The position numbers and the translations under genes are program-made. Below the pieces are notes generated by a model. It ran no database searches. It saw only the letters and a program-made list of their open reading frames with translations, and was not told the DNA's origin. A stretch of DNA of 64,000 nt. It comes from Rathayibacter sp. VKM Ac-2760. GTDB taxonomy: Bacteria; Actinomycetota; Actinomycetes; Actinomycetales; Microbacteriaceae. The stretch spans positions 2,418,001 to 2,482,000 of the forward strand of contig NZ_CP047173.1 of the NCBI RefSeq assembly GCF_009834185.1, read 5' to 3'. This document shows positions 14,772 to 23,446 of the stretch, piece by piece. Within the stretch, counting starts at the first letter, position 1; each line of letters begins with the position of its first letter.

Positions 14772-17318
14772 GTGCCTGGAGACAACCTCACCCGGAGCGA
14801 AGCGCAGGAGCGCGCCTCGCTGATCCAGGTCGACGCCTACGACGTCGCCCTCGACCTCACCCGGGGGGCCGAGACCTTCCGCAGCACCACGACCGTGCGC
14901 TTCACGGCGACGGAGGGGGCCTCCTCCTTCATCGACGCGATCACGAAGACCGTGCACTCGGTCACCCTGAACGGCGTCGAGCTCGACCCGGCCGAGGTGG
15001 CCGACGGCGTCCGGATTCGGCTCGACTCGCTCGCGGCCGAGAACGAGCTGCGGGTCGACGCCGACGCGCTCTACACGAACACCGGCGAGGGCCTGCACCG
15101 CTTCGTCGACCCGGTCGACGGCGAGGTCTACCTCTACTCGCAGTTCGAGGTCCCGGACTCCCGCCGCGTCTTCGCGGTCTTCGAGCAGCCCGACCTCAAG
15201 GCCGCCTTCTCCTTCACCGTCACCGCGCCCGCCGCCTGGCAGGTCGTCTCCAACCAGCCGACCCCCGAGCCCGTCCCGGCCGGTGACGGCGTCGCGACCT
15301 GGAGCTTCGAGCCCACCCCGCGGATCTCCTCCTACATCACCGCCCTCATCGCCGGGCCCTACGTCGTCGAGACCGACTCGCTGGTCTCCTCGGACGGCCG
15401 CACCGTGCCGCTGGGCGTCTTCGCCCGCGCCTCGCTCGCGCCGTTCCTCGACGCGGACTACGTCTTCGAGAAGACCAAGCAGGGCTTCGCCTTCTACGAG
15501 GAGAAGTTCGGCGTTCCGTACCCGTTCGCGAAGTACGACCAGCTCTTCGTCCCGGAGTTCAACGCCGGCGCGATGGAGAACGCGGGCGCGGTCACCTTCA
15601 CCGAGACCTACGTCTTCCGCTCCAAGGTCACCGACGCCATCAAGGAGCGCCGGGTCGTCACGATCCTGCACGAGCTCGCGCACATGTGGTTCGGCGACCT
15701 GGTCACCATGAAGTGGTGGAACGACCTCTGGCTGAACGAGTCGTTCGCCGAGTACGCGTCGACCCTCGCGACCGCCGAGGCGACCGAGTGGACCGAAGCA
15801 TGGACCACCTTCGCCGCGATGGAGAAGAGCTGGGCCTACCGCCAGGACCAGCTGCCCTCCACGCACCCGATCGTCGCGACGATCAACGACCTCGAGGACG
15901 TCCAGGTCAACTTCGACGGCATCACCTACGCGAAGGGCGCCTCGGTGCTCAAGCAGCTGGTGGCCTGGGTGGGCGAGAAGGAGTTCCTGGCCGGCGTGCA
16001 CGAGTACTTCGTCAAGCACGCGTTCTCGAACACCGAGCTGCGCGACCTGCTGGTCGAGCTCGAGGCGACCAGCGGCCGCGATCTGACCGAGTGGTCGGCG
16101 CAGTGGCTCGAGACGGCGGGCGTCAACACGCTGCGTCCGGAGATCGTCGTCGACGAGGACGGCGCCATCGCCTCCTTCGCGATCCTGCAGACCGCGGTGG
16201 CCGACTACCCGACGATCCGGCCGCACCGCCTCGCGATCGGCCTCTACGACTTCGAGGGCGACCGCCTCGTGCGGATCGACCGCCTCGAGCTCGACGTCGA
16301 CGGCGAGCGCACCGAGGTGCCCGAGCTGATCGGCCGCACCCGCCCGGCGCTCGTGCTGCTCAACGACGACGACCTGGCCTACGCGAAGATCCGGCTCGAT
16401 GACGCCTCGCTCGCCGTCGCGATCGAGCACCTCGCGAGCATCGCCAGCCCGCTCGCGCGCTCGCTCGTCTGGGGCTCGGTCTGGGACGCCACGCGGGACG
16501 CCGAGTCCGCGCCGCGCGACTTCGTCCGCCTGGTGCTCGGCAACATCGCGACCGAGACCGAGTCGACGACGCTCCGCACAGTCCTCGGCCAGCTGGTGAG
16601 CACCGCGACGCAGTACGTGGCACCGCAGCACCGCGACGAGGTCGTCGAGCAGGTGGGCGACCGGCTGTGGACGCTCGCGCAGGAGGCGGAGGCCGGCAGC
16701 GACGCGCAGTTCCAGTTCGTGAAGTTCTTCGCGGCGGTCGCCTCGACCCCGGCCCACCTCGACGCGGTGCAGGCGCTGCGCGACGGGACGACGGAGCTGG
16801 CCGGTCTCGAGATCGACACCGACCTGTCCTGGGAGCTGCTCATCGCGCTCGTGGCAGGCGGGCGGGCCGACGGCTCGGCCATCGACGAGGCGCTCGCGGC
16901 CGACAACACCGCGACCGGCGCGCAGTCGGCAGCGAACGCCCGTGCGGCGATCCCGACGGCGGAGGCGAAGCGCGCGGCCTGGGACTCGGTCACGCTCGAC
17001 GACTCGGCGCCGAACACGATCGTGCGCGCGACGGGCCTCGGCTTCCAGCGCACCAGCGACCCGGCGGTGCTCGACGCCATGGTGCCGGTCTACTTCGACT
17101 CGCTCCGCTCGCTGTGGGACGCGAAGAGCTACAAGATCGCGGAGTACCTGGTGGTCGGCTTCTACCCGGCGGCGACCCCGACGCCGGCGATCGTCGACGC
17201 CACCCGCGCATGGCTCGACGCGAACCCGGAGGTGCCGGCGCTGCGCCGCCTCGTCATCGAGAACCTGGCCGGCGTCGAGCGCGCCCTGCGCGCGCAGGAG
17301 CGCGACGCGGCGCTCTGA
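14772..17318 (+). CDS. pepN: Aminopeptidase N (M1 family)
   Basis: 848-residue zinc aminopeptidase releasing N-terminal residues from peptides in the cytoplasm. GAMEN exopeptidase motif at 266-270, HELAH zinc site at 300-304 with the third ligand Glu323 in WLNESFAEY, then the C-terminal ERAP1-like helical domain. Length matches the Streptomyces enzyme. I chose the GTG at 14772 (product begins PGDNLTRSEAQERA, the usual actinobacterial N-terminus) with GGAG six bases upstream. An ATG four codons earlier is the alternative. A TAGGGT box at 14701-14706 is a possible -10. A repeat cluster follows the stop. Confidence 0.95.
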   Translation: MPGDNLTRSEAQERASLIQVDAYDVALDLTRGAETFRSTTTVRFTATEGASSFIDAITKTVHSVTLNGVELDPAEVADGVRIRLDSLAAENELRVDADALYTNTGEGLHRFVDPVDGEVYLYSQFEVPDSRRVFAVFEQPDLKAAFSFTVTAPAAWQVVSNQPTPEPVPAGDGVATWSFEPTPRISSYITALIAGPYVVETDSLVSSDGRTVPLGVFARASLAPFLDADYVFEKTKQGFAFYEEKFGVPYPFAKYDQLFVPEFNAGAMENAGAVTFTETYVFRSKVTDAIKERRVVTILHELAHMWFGDLVTMKWWNDLWLNESFAEYASTLATAEATEWTEAWTTFAAMEKSWAYRQDQLPSTHPIVATINDLEDVQVNFDGITYAKGASVLKQLVAWVGEKEFLAGVHEYFVKHAFSNTELRDLLVELEATSGRDLTEWSAQWLETAGVNTLRPEIVVDEDGAIASFAILQTAVADYPTIRPHRLAIGLYDFEGDRLVRIDRLELDVDGERTEVPELIGRTRPALVLLNDDDLAYAKIRLDDASLAVAIEHLASIASPLARSLVWGSVWDATRDAESAPRDFVRLVLGNIATETESTTLRTVLGQLVSTATQYVAPQHRDEVVEQVGDRLWTLAQEAEAGSDAQFQFVKFFAAVASTPAHLDAVQALRDGTTELAGLEIDTDLSWELLIALVAGGRADGSAIDEALAADNTATGAQSAANARAAIPTAEAKRAAWDSVTLDDSAPNTIVRATGLGFQRTSDPAVLDAMVPVYFDSLRSLWDAKSYKIAEYLVVGFYPAATPTPAIVDATRAWLDANPEVPALRRLVIENLAGVERALRAQERDAAL

Positions 17319-17328
17319 GCACCCGAGC

Positions 17329-17543
17329 CTGCTGATCGAGCAGCGCGCACAGCGCGTATCGAGATCCCCCGTCACCAGGTGGGGTGGGTCTCGATACGCC
17401 GCTGCGCGGCTACTCGACCAGCAGGGGACGCCGCTGCGCGGCTACTCGAAGAGCAAGGGACGCCGCTGCGCGGCTACTCGATCAGCATGTTCGGCGACTG
17501 CCTGCTGATCGAGTAGCCGGCGCAGCCGGCGTATCGAGATCCG
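17329..17543. repeat. Dispersed intergenic repeat, five copies in both orientations (cluster C)
   Basis: Five complete or partial units of the family seen at 8005-8104. Inverted copies bound the cluster (17329-17368 and about 17502-17543, each running TGCTGATCGAG... to GTATCGAGATCC). Inside are one direct full copy (about 17387-17424) and two partial ones (about 17429-17456 and 17459-17487). The whole region can fold as a large palindrome. It lies between the convergent ends of pepN and prpC. Confidence 0.9.
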
Positions 17544-17549
17544 CCCCGC

Positions 17550-18686
17550 TCAGCGCTCCGGGACCGAGCGGCGGGCCGGGCCGTCGTAGGCCGACAGCGG
17601 GCGGATGAGTGCGTTCGACGCCCGCTGCTCGAGCACGTGCGCGGTCCAGCCGACGACCCGGGCCGCGACGAACAGCGGCGTGAACAGCTCGGTGTCGAAC
17701 CCCATCAGCCGGTAGGCCGGCCCCGACGGGTAGTCGAGATTCGGCAGGATGCCGGTCCGCTCCGCCATCTCGGCGGCGAGCGCGTCGTAGAGCTCGAGCA
17801 TGTCGTCCGCCCCCGCCTGCTCGGCCACGCGCCGCAGCGCCGCGTCCATCGTCGGCACGCGCGAGTCGCCCGACTTGTAGACGCGGTGGCCGAAGCCCAT
17901 CACCTTGCGCTTGCCCGCGAGCGCCTCTGCGAGCCAGTCCCGAGCGCGCGGCCCGGCGTCGGATCCGACGCCGATCTCGTCGAAGACGTGCAGCACGGCC
18001 TCGTTCGCTCCGCCGTGCAGCGGCCCCTTGAGCGCGCCGACGGCCGCCGTCACCGCCGAGTGCACGTCCGACAGCGTCGAGGTCACGACGCGCGCGGTGA
18101 ACGTCGAGGCGTTGAACGAGTGCTCCGCGTAGAGCACCAGCGACACCCGGAACGCGTCCACGACCAGCGGATCCGGCACGTCACCGAAGGTCATCCAGAG
18201 GAAGTTCTCGGAGTAGTCGAGATCGTCGCGCGCGGCGATCGGCTCCTGCCCGTGCCGTCGGCGCTGGATCGCCGCCACCACGGCGGGCAGCACCGCCCAG
18301 AGCCGCATCGAGCGCTCCAGCACCGCCTCCGGCGACTCGTCGTCCGGGTCGGCCTCGAGCGCGCCGAGCACGCTGACCGCCGTGCGCACCACGTCCATCG
18401 GATGCGCCGTCGTCGGCAGCAGCTCCACGACCGCGCGCACCTCCGGCGCCGGCTCACGGTGCGCCCGCTCGAACGCGCGCAGCCCGTCGAGCTCGGCCGC
18501 CGTCGGCAGCTCGCCCTTCCACAGCAGCCAGGCGACCTCCTCGAAGGAGCGATCGGCCGCCAGCTCCTGCACGGGGTAGCCGCGGTACAGCAGCGAGTTC
18601 GACTCGGGATCGACCTTCGAGATCGCCGTCGTGTCGACGACGACCCCCACGAGTCCCTTGCGGATGTCCGGCTCGGTCGTGCTCAT
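17550..18686 (-). CDS. prpC: 2-Methylcitrate synthase / citrate synthase
   Basis: 378-residue citrate synthase family enzyme condensing propionyl-CoA (or acetyl-CoA) with oxaloacetate. Conserved sites: SLVLYAEHSFNAST with the active His, LKGPLHGGANEAV, MGFGHRVYK, and the catalytic Asp in GILPNLDYPSG. The short type II-like length and its place after prpB point to the methylcitrate cycle for propionate use. PrpC and citrate synthase are hard to separate by eye. The ATG follows AAGGAGCGAGCG. It lies 75 nt downstream of prpB. Confidence 0.92.
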   Translation of the reverse strand: MSTTEPDIRKGLVGVVVDTTAISKVDPESNSLLYRGYPVQELAADRSFEEVAWLLWKGELPTAAELDGLRAFERAHREPAPEVRAVVELLPTTAHPMDVVRTAVSVLGALEADPDDESPEAVLERSMRLWAVLPAVVAAIQRRRHGQEPIAARDDLDYSENFLWMTFGDVPDPLVVDAFRVSLVLYAEHSFNASTFTARVVTSTLSDVHSAVTAAVGALKGPLHGGANEAVLHVFDEIGVGSDAGPRARDWLAEALAGKRKVMGFGHRVYKSGDSRVPTMDAALRRVAEQAGADDMLELYDALAAEMAERTGILPNLDYPSGPAYRLMGFDTELFTPLFVAARVVGWTAHVLEQRASNALIRPLSAYDGPARRSVPER

Positions 18687-18761
18687 CGCTCGCTCCTTCG
18701 CGATCGGGGCGGCGGCGTCCTGCCGCCGTGGTTCAGGGGGCGCCGCAGCGCCGTCGTGCGG

Positions 18762-19673
18762 TCAGGCGCCGTGGTGGCCGGCGAGGCTGAAGTCGAAGAC
18801 GCCCTCGTCGAAGCGGCTGTAGGAGGAGTAGTCGAGCAGCTCGTAGAGCTCGGCGCGCGTCTGCATCCCGGCGACCTCGGACTGCAGCGAGCCCTCCGCC
18901 TTCAGCGTGTCGAGCGCGCGCATCGCCGCGCCCATCGCGATCCGGAGCAGCGACACCGGGTGGATCACGATGTTCACGCCCACGTCGGCGAGCTGCCGCG
19001 CCGTGAAGAGCTCGCTCTTGCCGAACTCGGTCATGTTCGCCAGCACCGGCACGTCGATCGCGGCGCGGACGGCCTCGAACTCGCCGAGGTCGCGCATCGC
19101 CTCGGGGAAGATCGCGTCGGCTCCGGCGTCGACCAGTCGCTTCGCGCGGTCGATGGCGGCCTGCAGCCCGTCGAGGGCGCGGATGTCTGTGCGGGCCATG
19201 ATCACGAGGCCCGGGTCGCGACGCGCGTCGACCGCGGCGGCGATGCGGCGGACGGACGTGCTCTCGTCGACGACGGCCTTGCCGTCGAGGTGCCCGCAGC
19301 GCTTCGGGTTCACCTGGTCCTCGATGTGCAGCGCCGTGACGCCCGCGTCCTCGAGCATCTGCACCGTGCGGGCGACGTTGAGCGGCTCGCCGAAGCCGGT
19401 GTCCGCATCGATCAGGACGGGCAGGTCGGTCATCCGCGCGATCTGCTGGCCGCGGCCCGCGACCTCGCTCAGCGTGGTCAGGCCGATGTCCGGCAGGCCG
19501 AGCTCGGCGGACAGCACGGCACCGGAGACGTAGACCCCGTCGAAGCCCTTCTCCTCGATCAGCCGCGCGGAGAGCGGGGTGAACGCTCCCGGCAGCTGGA
19601 GAAGCTCCCCTGTCGCGAGCCGCTCGCGGAAGAGACGGCGCTTCTCGGCGGGAGTGCGGGTGGAGTGGAGCAT
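18762..19673 (-). CDS. prpB: 2-Methylisocitrate lyase
   Basis: 303-residue ICL/PEPM-family lyase splitting 2-methylisocitrate into pyruvate and succinate. The catalytic loop NPKRCGHLDGK contains the signature KRCGH. Metal-binding Asp residues sit in LIDADTGFGE, and ARTDIRALDG and ANMTEFGK match PrpB rather than isocitrate lyase. The ATG follows GGGGAAGGACGCCCG. It is first in a prpB-prpC pair. No prpD (methylcitrate dehydratase) lies next to it, as the upstream neighbour is a divergent MscS channel. Confidence 0.94.
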   Translation of the reverse strand: MLHSTRTPAEKRRLFRERLATGELLQLPGAFTPLSARLIEEKGFDGVYVSGAVLSAELGLPDIGLTTLSEVAGRGQQIARMTDLPVLIDADTGFGEPLNVARTVQMLEDAGVTALHIEDQVNPKRCGHLDGKAVVDESTSVRRIAAAVDARRDPGLVIMARTDIRALDGLQAAIDRAKRLVDAGADAIFPEAMRDLGEFEAVRAAIDVPVLANMTEFGKSELFTARQLADVGVNIVIHPVSLLRIAMGAAMRALDTLKAEGSLQSEVAGMQTRAELYELLDYSSYSRFDEGVFDFSLAGHHGA

Positions 19674-19801
19674 CGGGCGTCCTTCCCCTGGGGGTGGAGT
19701 GTGCGGCCAGTGCGGCCCCGTCGAATCTATCCCCCCGGCGCTCGCGGACCCGCGGTGGCGTTCCCCGGACTCGCAGGCGGGCGTCCCTTAGCCTGGTCGG
19801 G

Positions 19802-20917
19802 ATGCTGCTCTTCGACACCTCCACTCCCGACCCCGTCGCCGCGACCATCTCCTTCTTCGACTCCGAGATCTTCTGGAAGAGCGTCGGAGTGCTCGCGATC
19901 GTCCTGGGTGCGCTGCTGGCGCGCGTCATCGCGCACTTCGTCGTCGGCCGCGTCGTCGATCAGATCGTCTCGGGGGTGAAGAAGCGCCAGCGGGTCGAGG
20001 ACACCCAGGCCATCGCGGCCTCTCCGCTCGCGGCCGTCCGGCTGGTGCAGCGGACGAGGACCCTCGGCTCGATCCTGAACAACATCAGCTCGATCCTGAT
20101 CGTCGTCATCGCCGTCGTGATGGTCGTCAACACGATCGACAGCACCCTGATCGGCTCGTTCGCACTGCTCACCGCCGCCCTCGGCGCCGGCCTCGGCTTC
20201 GGTGCGCAGAACATCGTCAAGGACGTGCTGAACGGCCTCTTCATGGTCGCCGAGGACCAGCTCGGCGTCGGCGACGTCGTCGACACCGGCCAGGCCACCG
20301 GCGTGGTCGAGAACGTCGGTGTGCGGATCACCCAGATCCGCGACGTCAACGGCACGCTCTGGTTCGTCCGCAACGGCGAGATCGTCCGCGTCGGCAACAT
20401 GTCGCAGGGCTGGTCGCGCGTCATCATCGACCTGGCTGTCCCCTACGAGACCGACCTCGAGTCGGTGCAGAGCACGATCCTCAGCACCGCGAACGAGCTC
20501 GCCGCGAGCAGCCGCTGGCGCGCACGGATCATCGACAAGCCCGAGCTCTGGGGCCTCGAGTCGATCGCCGACGACGCCCTGGTCATCCGCGTGGTGCTGA
20601 AGACCCGCACCACCGCGAAGGACGACGTCGCGCGCGAGCTGCGGATCCGCCTCAAGCGCGCGCTCGACACCCTCGACGTCAAGCTGCCCTCGCTGAGCGC
20701 GGTGGTGCTGAGCGGCTTCGAGGGCGCGACGAGCGTCGGCGGAGTCAAGGGACCGCGCACGACTCCGACGGCCACCGTCACGACCGAGCACGGCAAGCCG
20801 GTGCGCCTGCCGCGAGTCCTGCGGCGTCCGAAGGCGCCCGCTGCCGAGCAGGCCGTGCCGCAGCAGCGCCCGCAGGACGGCGGCTCCGTGCCGCCCCAGG
20901 CGGGACCGCGCTCGTGA
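19802..20917 (+). CDS. Small-conductance mechanosensitive channel (MscS family)
   Basis: 371 residues. N-terminal helices at about 20-40, 85-105 and 110-135 are followed by the pore-lining segment with Gly/Ala packing (LLTAALGAGLGFGAQNIVKDVLNG) and the soluble beta-domain (LGVGDVVDTGQATGVVENVGVRIT, VRNGEIVRVGNMSQGW). It releases solutes on hypo-osmotic shock. The C-terminal 60 residues are basic and Pro/Gln-rich and probably disordered. TAGCCT (19789-19794) lies exactly 7 nt before the ATG with no ribosome binding site, indicating a leaderless message. The stop overlaps the hemoglobin start (GTGA). Confidence 0.93.
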   Translation: MLLFDTSTPDPVAATISFFDSEIFWKSVGVLAIVLGALLARVIAHFVVGRVVDQIVSGVKKRQRVEDTQAIAASPLAAVRLVQRTRTLGSILNNISSILIVVIAVVMVVNTIDSTLIGSFALLTAALGAGLGFGAQNIVKDVLNGLFMVAEDQLGVGDVVDTGQATGVVENVGVRITQIRDVNGTLWFVRNGEIVRVGNMSQGWSRVIIDLAVPYETDLESVQSTILSTANELAASSRWRARIIDKPELWGLESIADDALVIRVVLKTRTTAKDDVARELRIRLKRALDTLDVKLPSLSAVVLSGFEGATSVGGVKGPRTTPTATVTTEHGKPVRLPRVLRRPKAPAAEQAVPQQRPQDGGSVPPQAGPRS

Positions 20918-21324
20918 GCGGGCTGCAGATCGGCGGGACTCCCCCGATGCGCTCGTTCTGGGAGCACCTCGGCGGGCGGCCGACCTTCGAGCGCCTCGTC
21001 CGCCGCTTCTACGAGGGCGTCCGCGAGGACGAGGTCCTCTGGCCGATGTACCCCGAGCACGATCTCGAGGGCGCTATTCAGCGGCTGACCGGCTTCCTCG
21101 AGCAGTACTGGGGCGGGCCGGGCACCTACAGCCAGGAGCGCGGGCACCCGCGCCTGCGGATGCGGCACCAGCCGTTCAAGGTGAACCCCGAGGCGCGCGA
21201 CCACTGGCTCGCGCACATGCGCACCGCCGTCGACGAGCTGGAGCTCGCTCCGGCCGACGACGCCATGCTCTGGGACTACCTCGAGCGCGCGGCGCACGCG
21301 ATGGTCAACACCTTCGAGGAGTAG
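20914..21324 (+). CDS. glbO: Group II truncated hemoglobin (trHbO)
   Basis: 136-residue 2-on-2 globin binding heme and O2. RRFYEGVREDEVLWPMYP carries the B-helix region, the proximal His is in RMRHQPFKV, and Trp G8 in RDHWLAHM is typical of group II. The GTG start overlaps the MscS stop by 4 nt, so the two are translationally coupled. A globin next to an MscS channel is a recurring actinobacterial arrangement to my knowledge. Roles proposed for the family include O2 or NO handling near the membrane and peroxidase activity. Followed by a terminator hairpin. Confidence 0.93.
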   Translation: MSGLQIGGTPPMRSFWEHLGGRPTFERLVRRFYEGVREDEVLWPMYPEHDLEGAIQRLTGFLEQYWGGPGTYSQERGHPRLRMRHQPFKVNPEARDHWLAHMRTAVDELELAPADDAMLWDYLERAAHAMVNTFEE

Positions 21325-21338
21325 CGCGGGTTTCGCCG

Positions 21339-21361
21339 CGCCCGCCGGAGTCAGGCGGGCG
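21339..21361. terminator. Hairpin between convergent glbO and the 21351-22016 gene
   Basis: CGCCCGCC (21339-21346) and GGCGGGCG (21354-21361) form an 8-bp stem with a 7-nt loop. The stop codon of the minus-strand gene lies inside it. It is placed to end both transcripts. Confidence 0.6.
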
Positions 21362-22016
21362 TGCGGACGAGCACGTGACCGCGCCGCGAGGTGAGCCGGC
21401 GCCACTGGCCGCTCTCGAGCAGCGCCACCGGGTCGTCCGCACCGAGGAAGCCGAGCGCGAAGAGCGCGAACGCGGCGCCCGCGGGCACGTCCTCCAGCCC
21501 GTCGAGCGGGCGACCCCAGACCGAGGACCGCACCCGGCCGACGATCTGCTCGCCGGTCTCCGAGCCCACCGCCGCGGCGATCTCGTCGATGCCCTCGCGG
21601 GCGATCCGCTCGAGGAACGCCGGATCGACGGGCTCGCGGCGAGCCCAGCCGCCGCGCGGCGGGGAGATGCCGGCCCAGGCGCCCGCCGTGGCATCGTCGC
21701 CGTCGGGCAGCGTGACGGGCTTGCCGTCAGCTCCCCCGGGCTCCCACTGCAGCCGCGCGAGCCGGTCGGACAGCGCGCGGATCGGCACGACCCGATCGAA
21801 CGCGGCGGGCTCGGCGAGCGCGAACACTCGGAGCCCGAGCACCGTCGAGGAGCGGTCGAGCAGTCCGCGCGGCTGGAGGATCGCGGTGTAGACGGCCAGG
21901 ATCCGGTCCTGCGCGAGCAGGCGCACTGCACCGTCCTCGACGCGTGCGGACCGGCCGAGGAACACGCGCAGATCGGAGAGGCTGGGCGGATCCGCCAGGA
22001 AGAAGGACGAATTCAT
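21351..22016 (-). CDS. Conserved hypothetical protein
   Basis: 221-residue soluble protein that I do not recognise as a named family. The N-terminus NSSFFLADPPSLSDLRVFLGRSARVEDGAVRL reads like a folded globular domain. There are no membrane segments, signal peptide or metal motifs. A central WAGISPPRGGWARR and repeated acidic helices are visible. The ATG at 22016 is divergent from tesB, and the short AT-rich stretch TAAACTTA (22025-22032) between the starts could serve both as -10 region. It belongs to a neighbourhood (MscS, trHbO, thioesterases, EttA) that seems conserved in this family, so it may be an ordinary lineage protein. Confidence 0.75.
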   Translation of the reverse strand: MNSSFFLADPPSLSDLRVFLGRSARVEDGAVRLLAQDRILAVYTAILQPRGLLDRSSTVLGLRVFALAEPAAFDRVVPIRALSDRLARLQWEPGGADGKPVTLPDGDDATAGAWAGISPPRGGWARREPVDPAFLERIAREGIDEIAAAVGSETGEQIVGRVRSSVWGRPLDGLEDVPAGAAFALFALGFLGADDPVALLESGQWRRLTSRRGHVLVRTPA

Positions 22017-22074
22017 CGCGTCGATAAACTTACCCGAGGCCGCCGCCCTCGACGGCCGACACCCCGGAGGTACC

Positions 22075-22941
22075 GTGTCCGATCCCCTGTCCTCGTTCCT
22101 CACCGCCCTCGACCTCACCGACACCGGGGCCCGCACCAGCGAGGACATCTCCACCGGCCCCTCGCAGTGGATGCCCGAGGGGCGCGTCTTCGGCGGGCAG
22201 GTGCTCGCCCAGTCGCTGATCGCCGCCGGCCGCACCGTCGAGGGGCGCGGCGTGCACTCCATGCACGGCTACTTCCTCCGACCGGGCGACGTCTCGCTGT
22301 CGATCACCTTCTCGGTCGATCGGATCCACGACGGGCGCTCGTTCTGCACCCGGCGCACCCAGGCCTATCAGAACGGCGCGCCGATCCTGTCGATGATCGC
22401 GTCGTTCCAGACCGAGGACGAGGGCCTGGACCACCAGACGCCGATGCCCGAGGGCGTCCCGGATCCCGAGTCGCTGCCCAGCAGCGCCGAGGTGCTCACG
22501 GGGGTCGACCACCCGGTCGGCAGCTTCTGGGCGACGCAGCGGCCGTTCGACGTCCGCCACGTCGAGCAGCCCCTGTACCTCCGCGCCGATCCGCACCGCA
22601 CCGCGCACCAGTGCGTCTGGATGCGCGCCCTCGGCCCGCTGCCCGACGACGCGATGCTGCATCGCGCCGCCCTCGCCTACGCGAGCGACTACACGATCCT
22701 CGAGTCGACGCTGCGCCGGCACGGGGCGGCCTGGACGACGCCCGGGCTGCGGATCGCGAGCCTCGACCACGCGATGTGGTGGCACCGGCCCGCCCGCGTC
22801 GACGACTGGCTGCTCTACGTCCAGGAGGCGCCGAGCGCCTCGGGCGGACGCGGCCTCTCGCTCGGCCGCATCTACGCGCGGGACGGCCGGCTCGTGGCGA
22901 GCGTCGCCCAGGAGGGGATGATCCGGGTCCCGCTCGGCTGA
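22075..22941 (+). CDS. tesB: Acyl-CoA thioesterase II
   Basis: 288 residues with a double hot-dog fold, hydrolysing medium- and long-chain acyl-CoA to free acid and CoA. The N-terminal hot dog has VFGGQVLAQSLIAAGRTV and MHGYFLRPGD. The C-terminal one carries ASDYTILE (the catalytic Asp region) and SLDHAMWWHRP. This matches the E. coli TesB plan in length and order. The GTG start follows GGAGG with a 4-nt spacer. Convergent with the second thioesterase 32 nt downstream. Confidence 0.93.
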   Translation: MSDPLSSFLTALDLTDTGARTSEDISTGPSQWMPEGRVFGGQVLAQSLIAAGRTVEGRGVHSMHGYFLRPGDVSLSITFSVDRIHDGRSFCTRRTQAYQNGAPILSMIASFQTEDEGLDHQTPMPEGVPDPESLPSSAEVLTGVDHPVGSFWATQRPFDVRHVEQPLYLRADPHRTAHQCVWMRALGPLPDDAMLHRAALAYASDYTILESTLRRHGAAWTTPGLRIASLDHAMWWHRPARVDDWLLYVQEAPSASGGRGLSLGRIYARDGRLVASVAQEGMIRVPLG

Positions 22942-22972
22942 GCAGGCGGACCTCAGCGGCGCGGGGCGCGAC

Positions 22973-23446
22973 TCAGCTGCGGTTCGAGAACGCCACGGGC
23001 TCCTCGACGTACGGCGCCCAGACCTCGCGCAGCCCCTGCGGGATGCGCTCCGGCCGCCCGGTCGCCGCGGTCACCATGACGAGTGTGGTCGCCGCCTTCG
23101 TGTACAGCACGCGCGGCTCGACGCCCGCCGGCGAGTACAGCTCGTAGCAGACCACGAGGCTCGCTCCTCCGATCCGGCCGATCCACAGCTCGATGTCGAG
23201 CGGTGCGCGCATGTACGGGATCGGCGCCAGGTACTCGATCTCCTGCCGCGCGATCAGGCTGATGGTGCTCGCTCCCGGTCGGGCGTCGAGCACCGCCGTC
23301 GACATCCCGCCGGCCTCCGGGGAGTCCGGCCGCCAGAACGCCTGGATGCGCGCCTCCTCGAGCAGGCGCAGCATCTCGGCGTTGTTGACGTGCGCGTAGG
23401 CGTCGAAGTCCGACCAGCGCAGCGGGATGGCGACGTGCAGGCGCAT
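22973..23446 (-). CDS. Acyl-CoA thioesterase, 4HBT hot-dog family
   Basis: 157-residue single hot-dog protein. RWSDFDAYAHVNNAEMLRLLEEAR is the 4-hydroxybenzoyl-CoA thioesterase signature with the catalytic Asp. IEYLAPIPYMRAPLDIELWI and VVCYELYS form the central sheet. The ATG overlaps the EttA stop (TGATG), so the two are cotranslated. This strongly suggests a conserved EttA-thioesterase unit, although a functional link is not known to me. The substrate is probably an aromatic or short-chain acyl-CoA. Confidence 0.88.
   Translation of the reverse strand: MRLHVAIPLRWSDFDAYAHVNNAEMLRLLEEARIQAFWRPDSPEAGGMSTAVLDARPGASTISLIARQEIEYLAPIPYMRAPLDIELWIGRIGGASLVVCYELYSPAGVEPRVLYTKAATTLVMVTAATGRPERIPQGLREVWAPYVEEPVAFSNRS

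Noticed and set aside
14700..17375. Long open frame antisense to pepN (about 890 codons), and similar long antisense frames elsewhere (for example 23479-25449 over ettA, 61146-63941 over glgP)
   Set aside because: They result from high third-position GC on the coding strand. They are Arg/Glu/Val-rich without recognisable domains and fully overlap well-supported genes.
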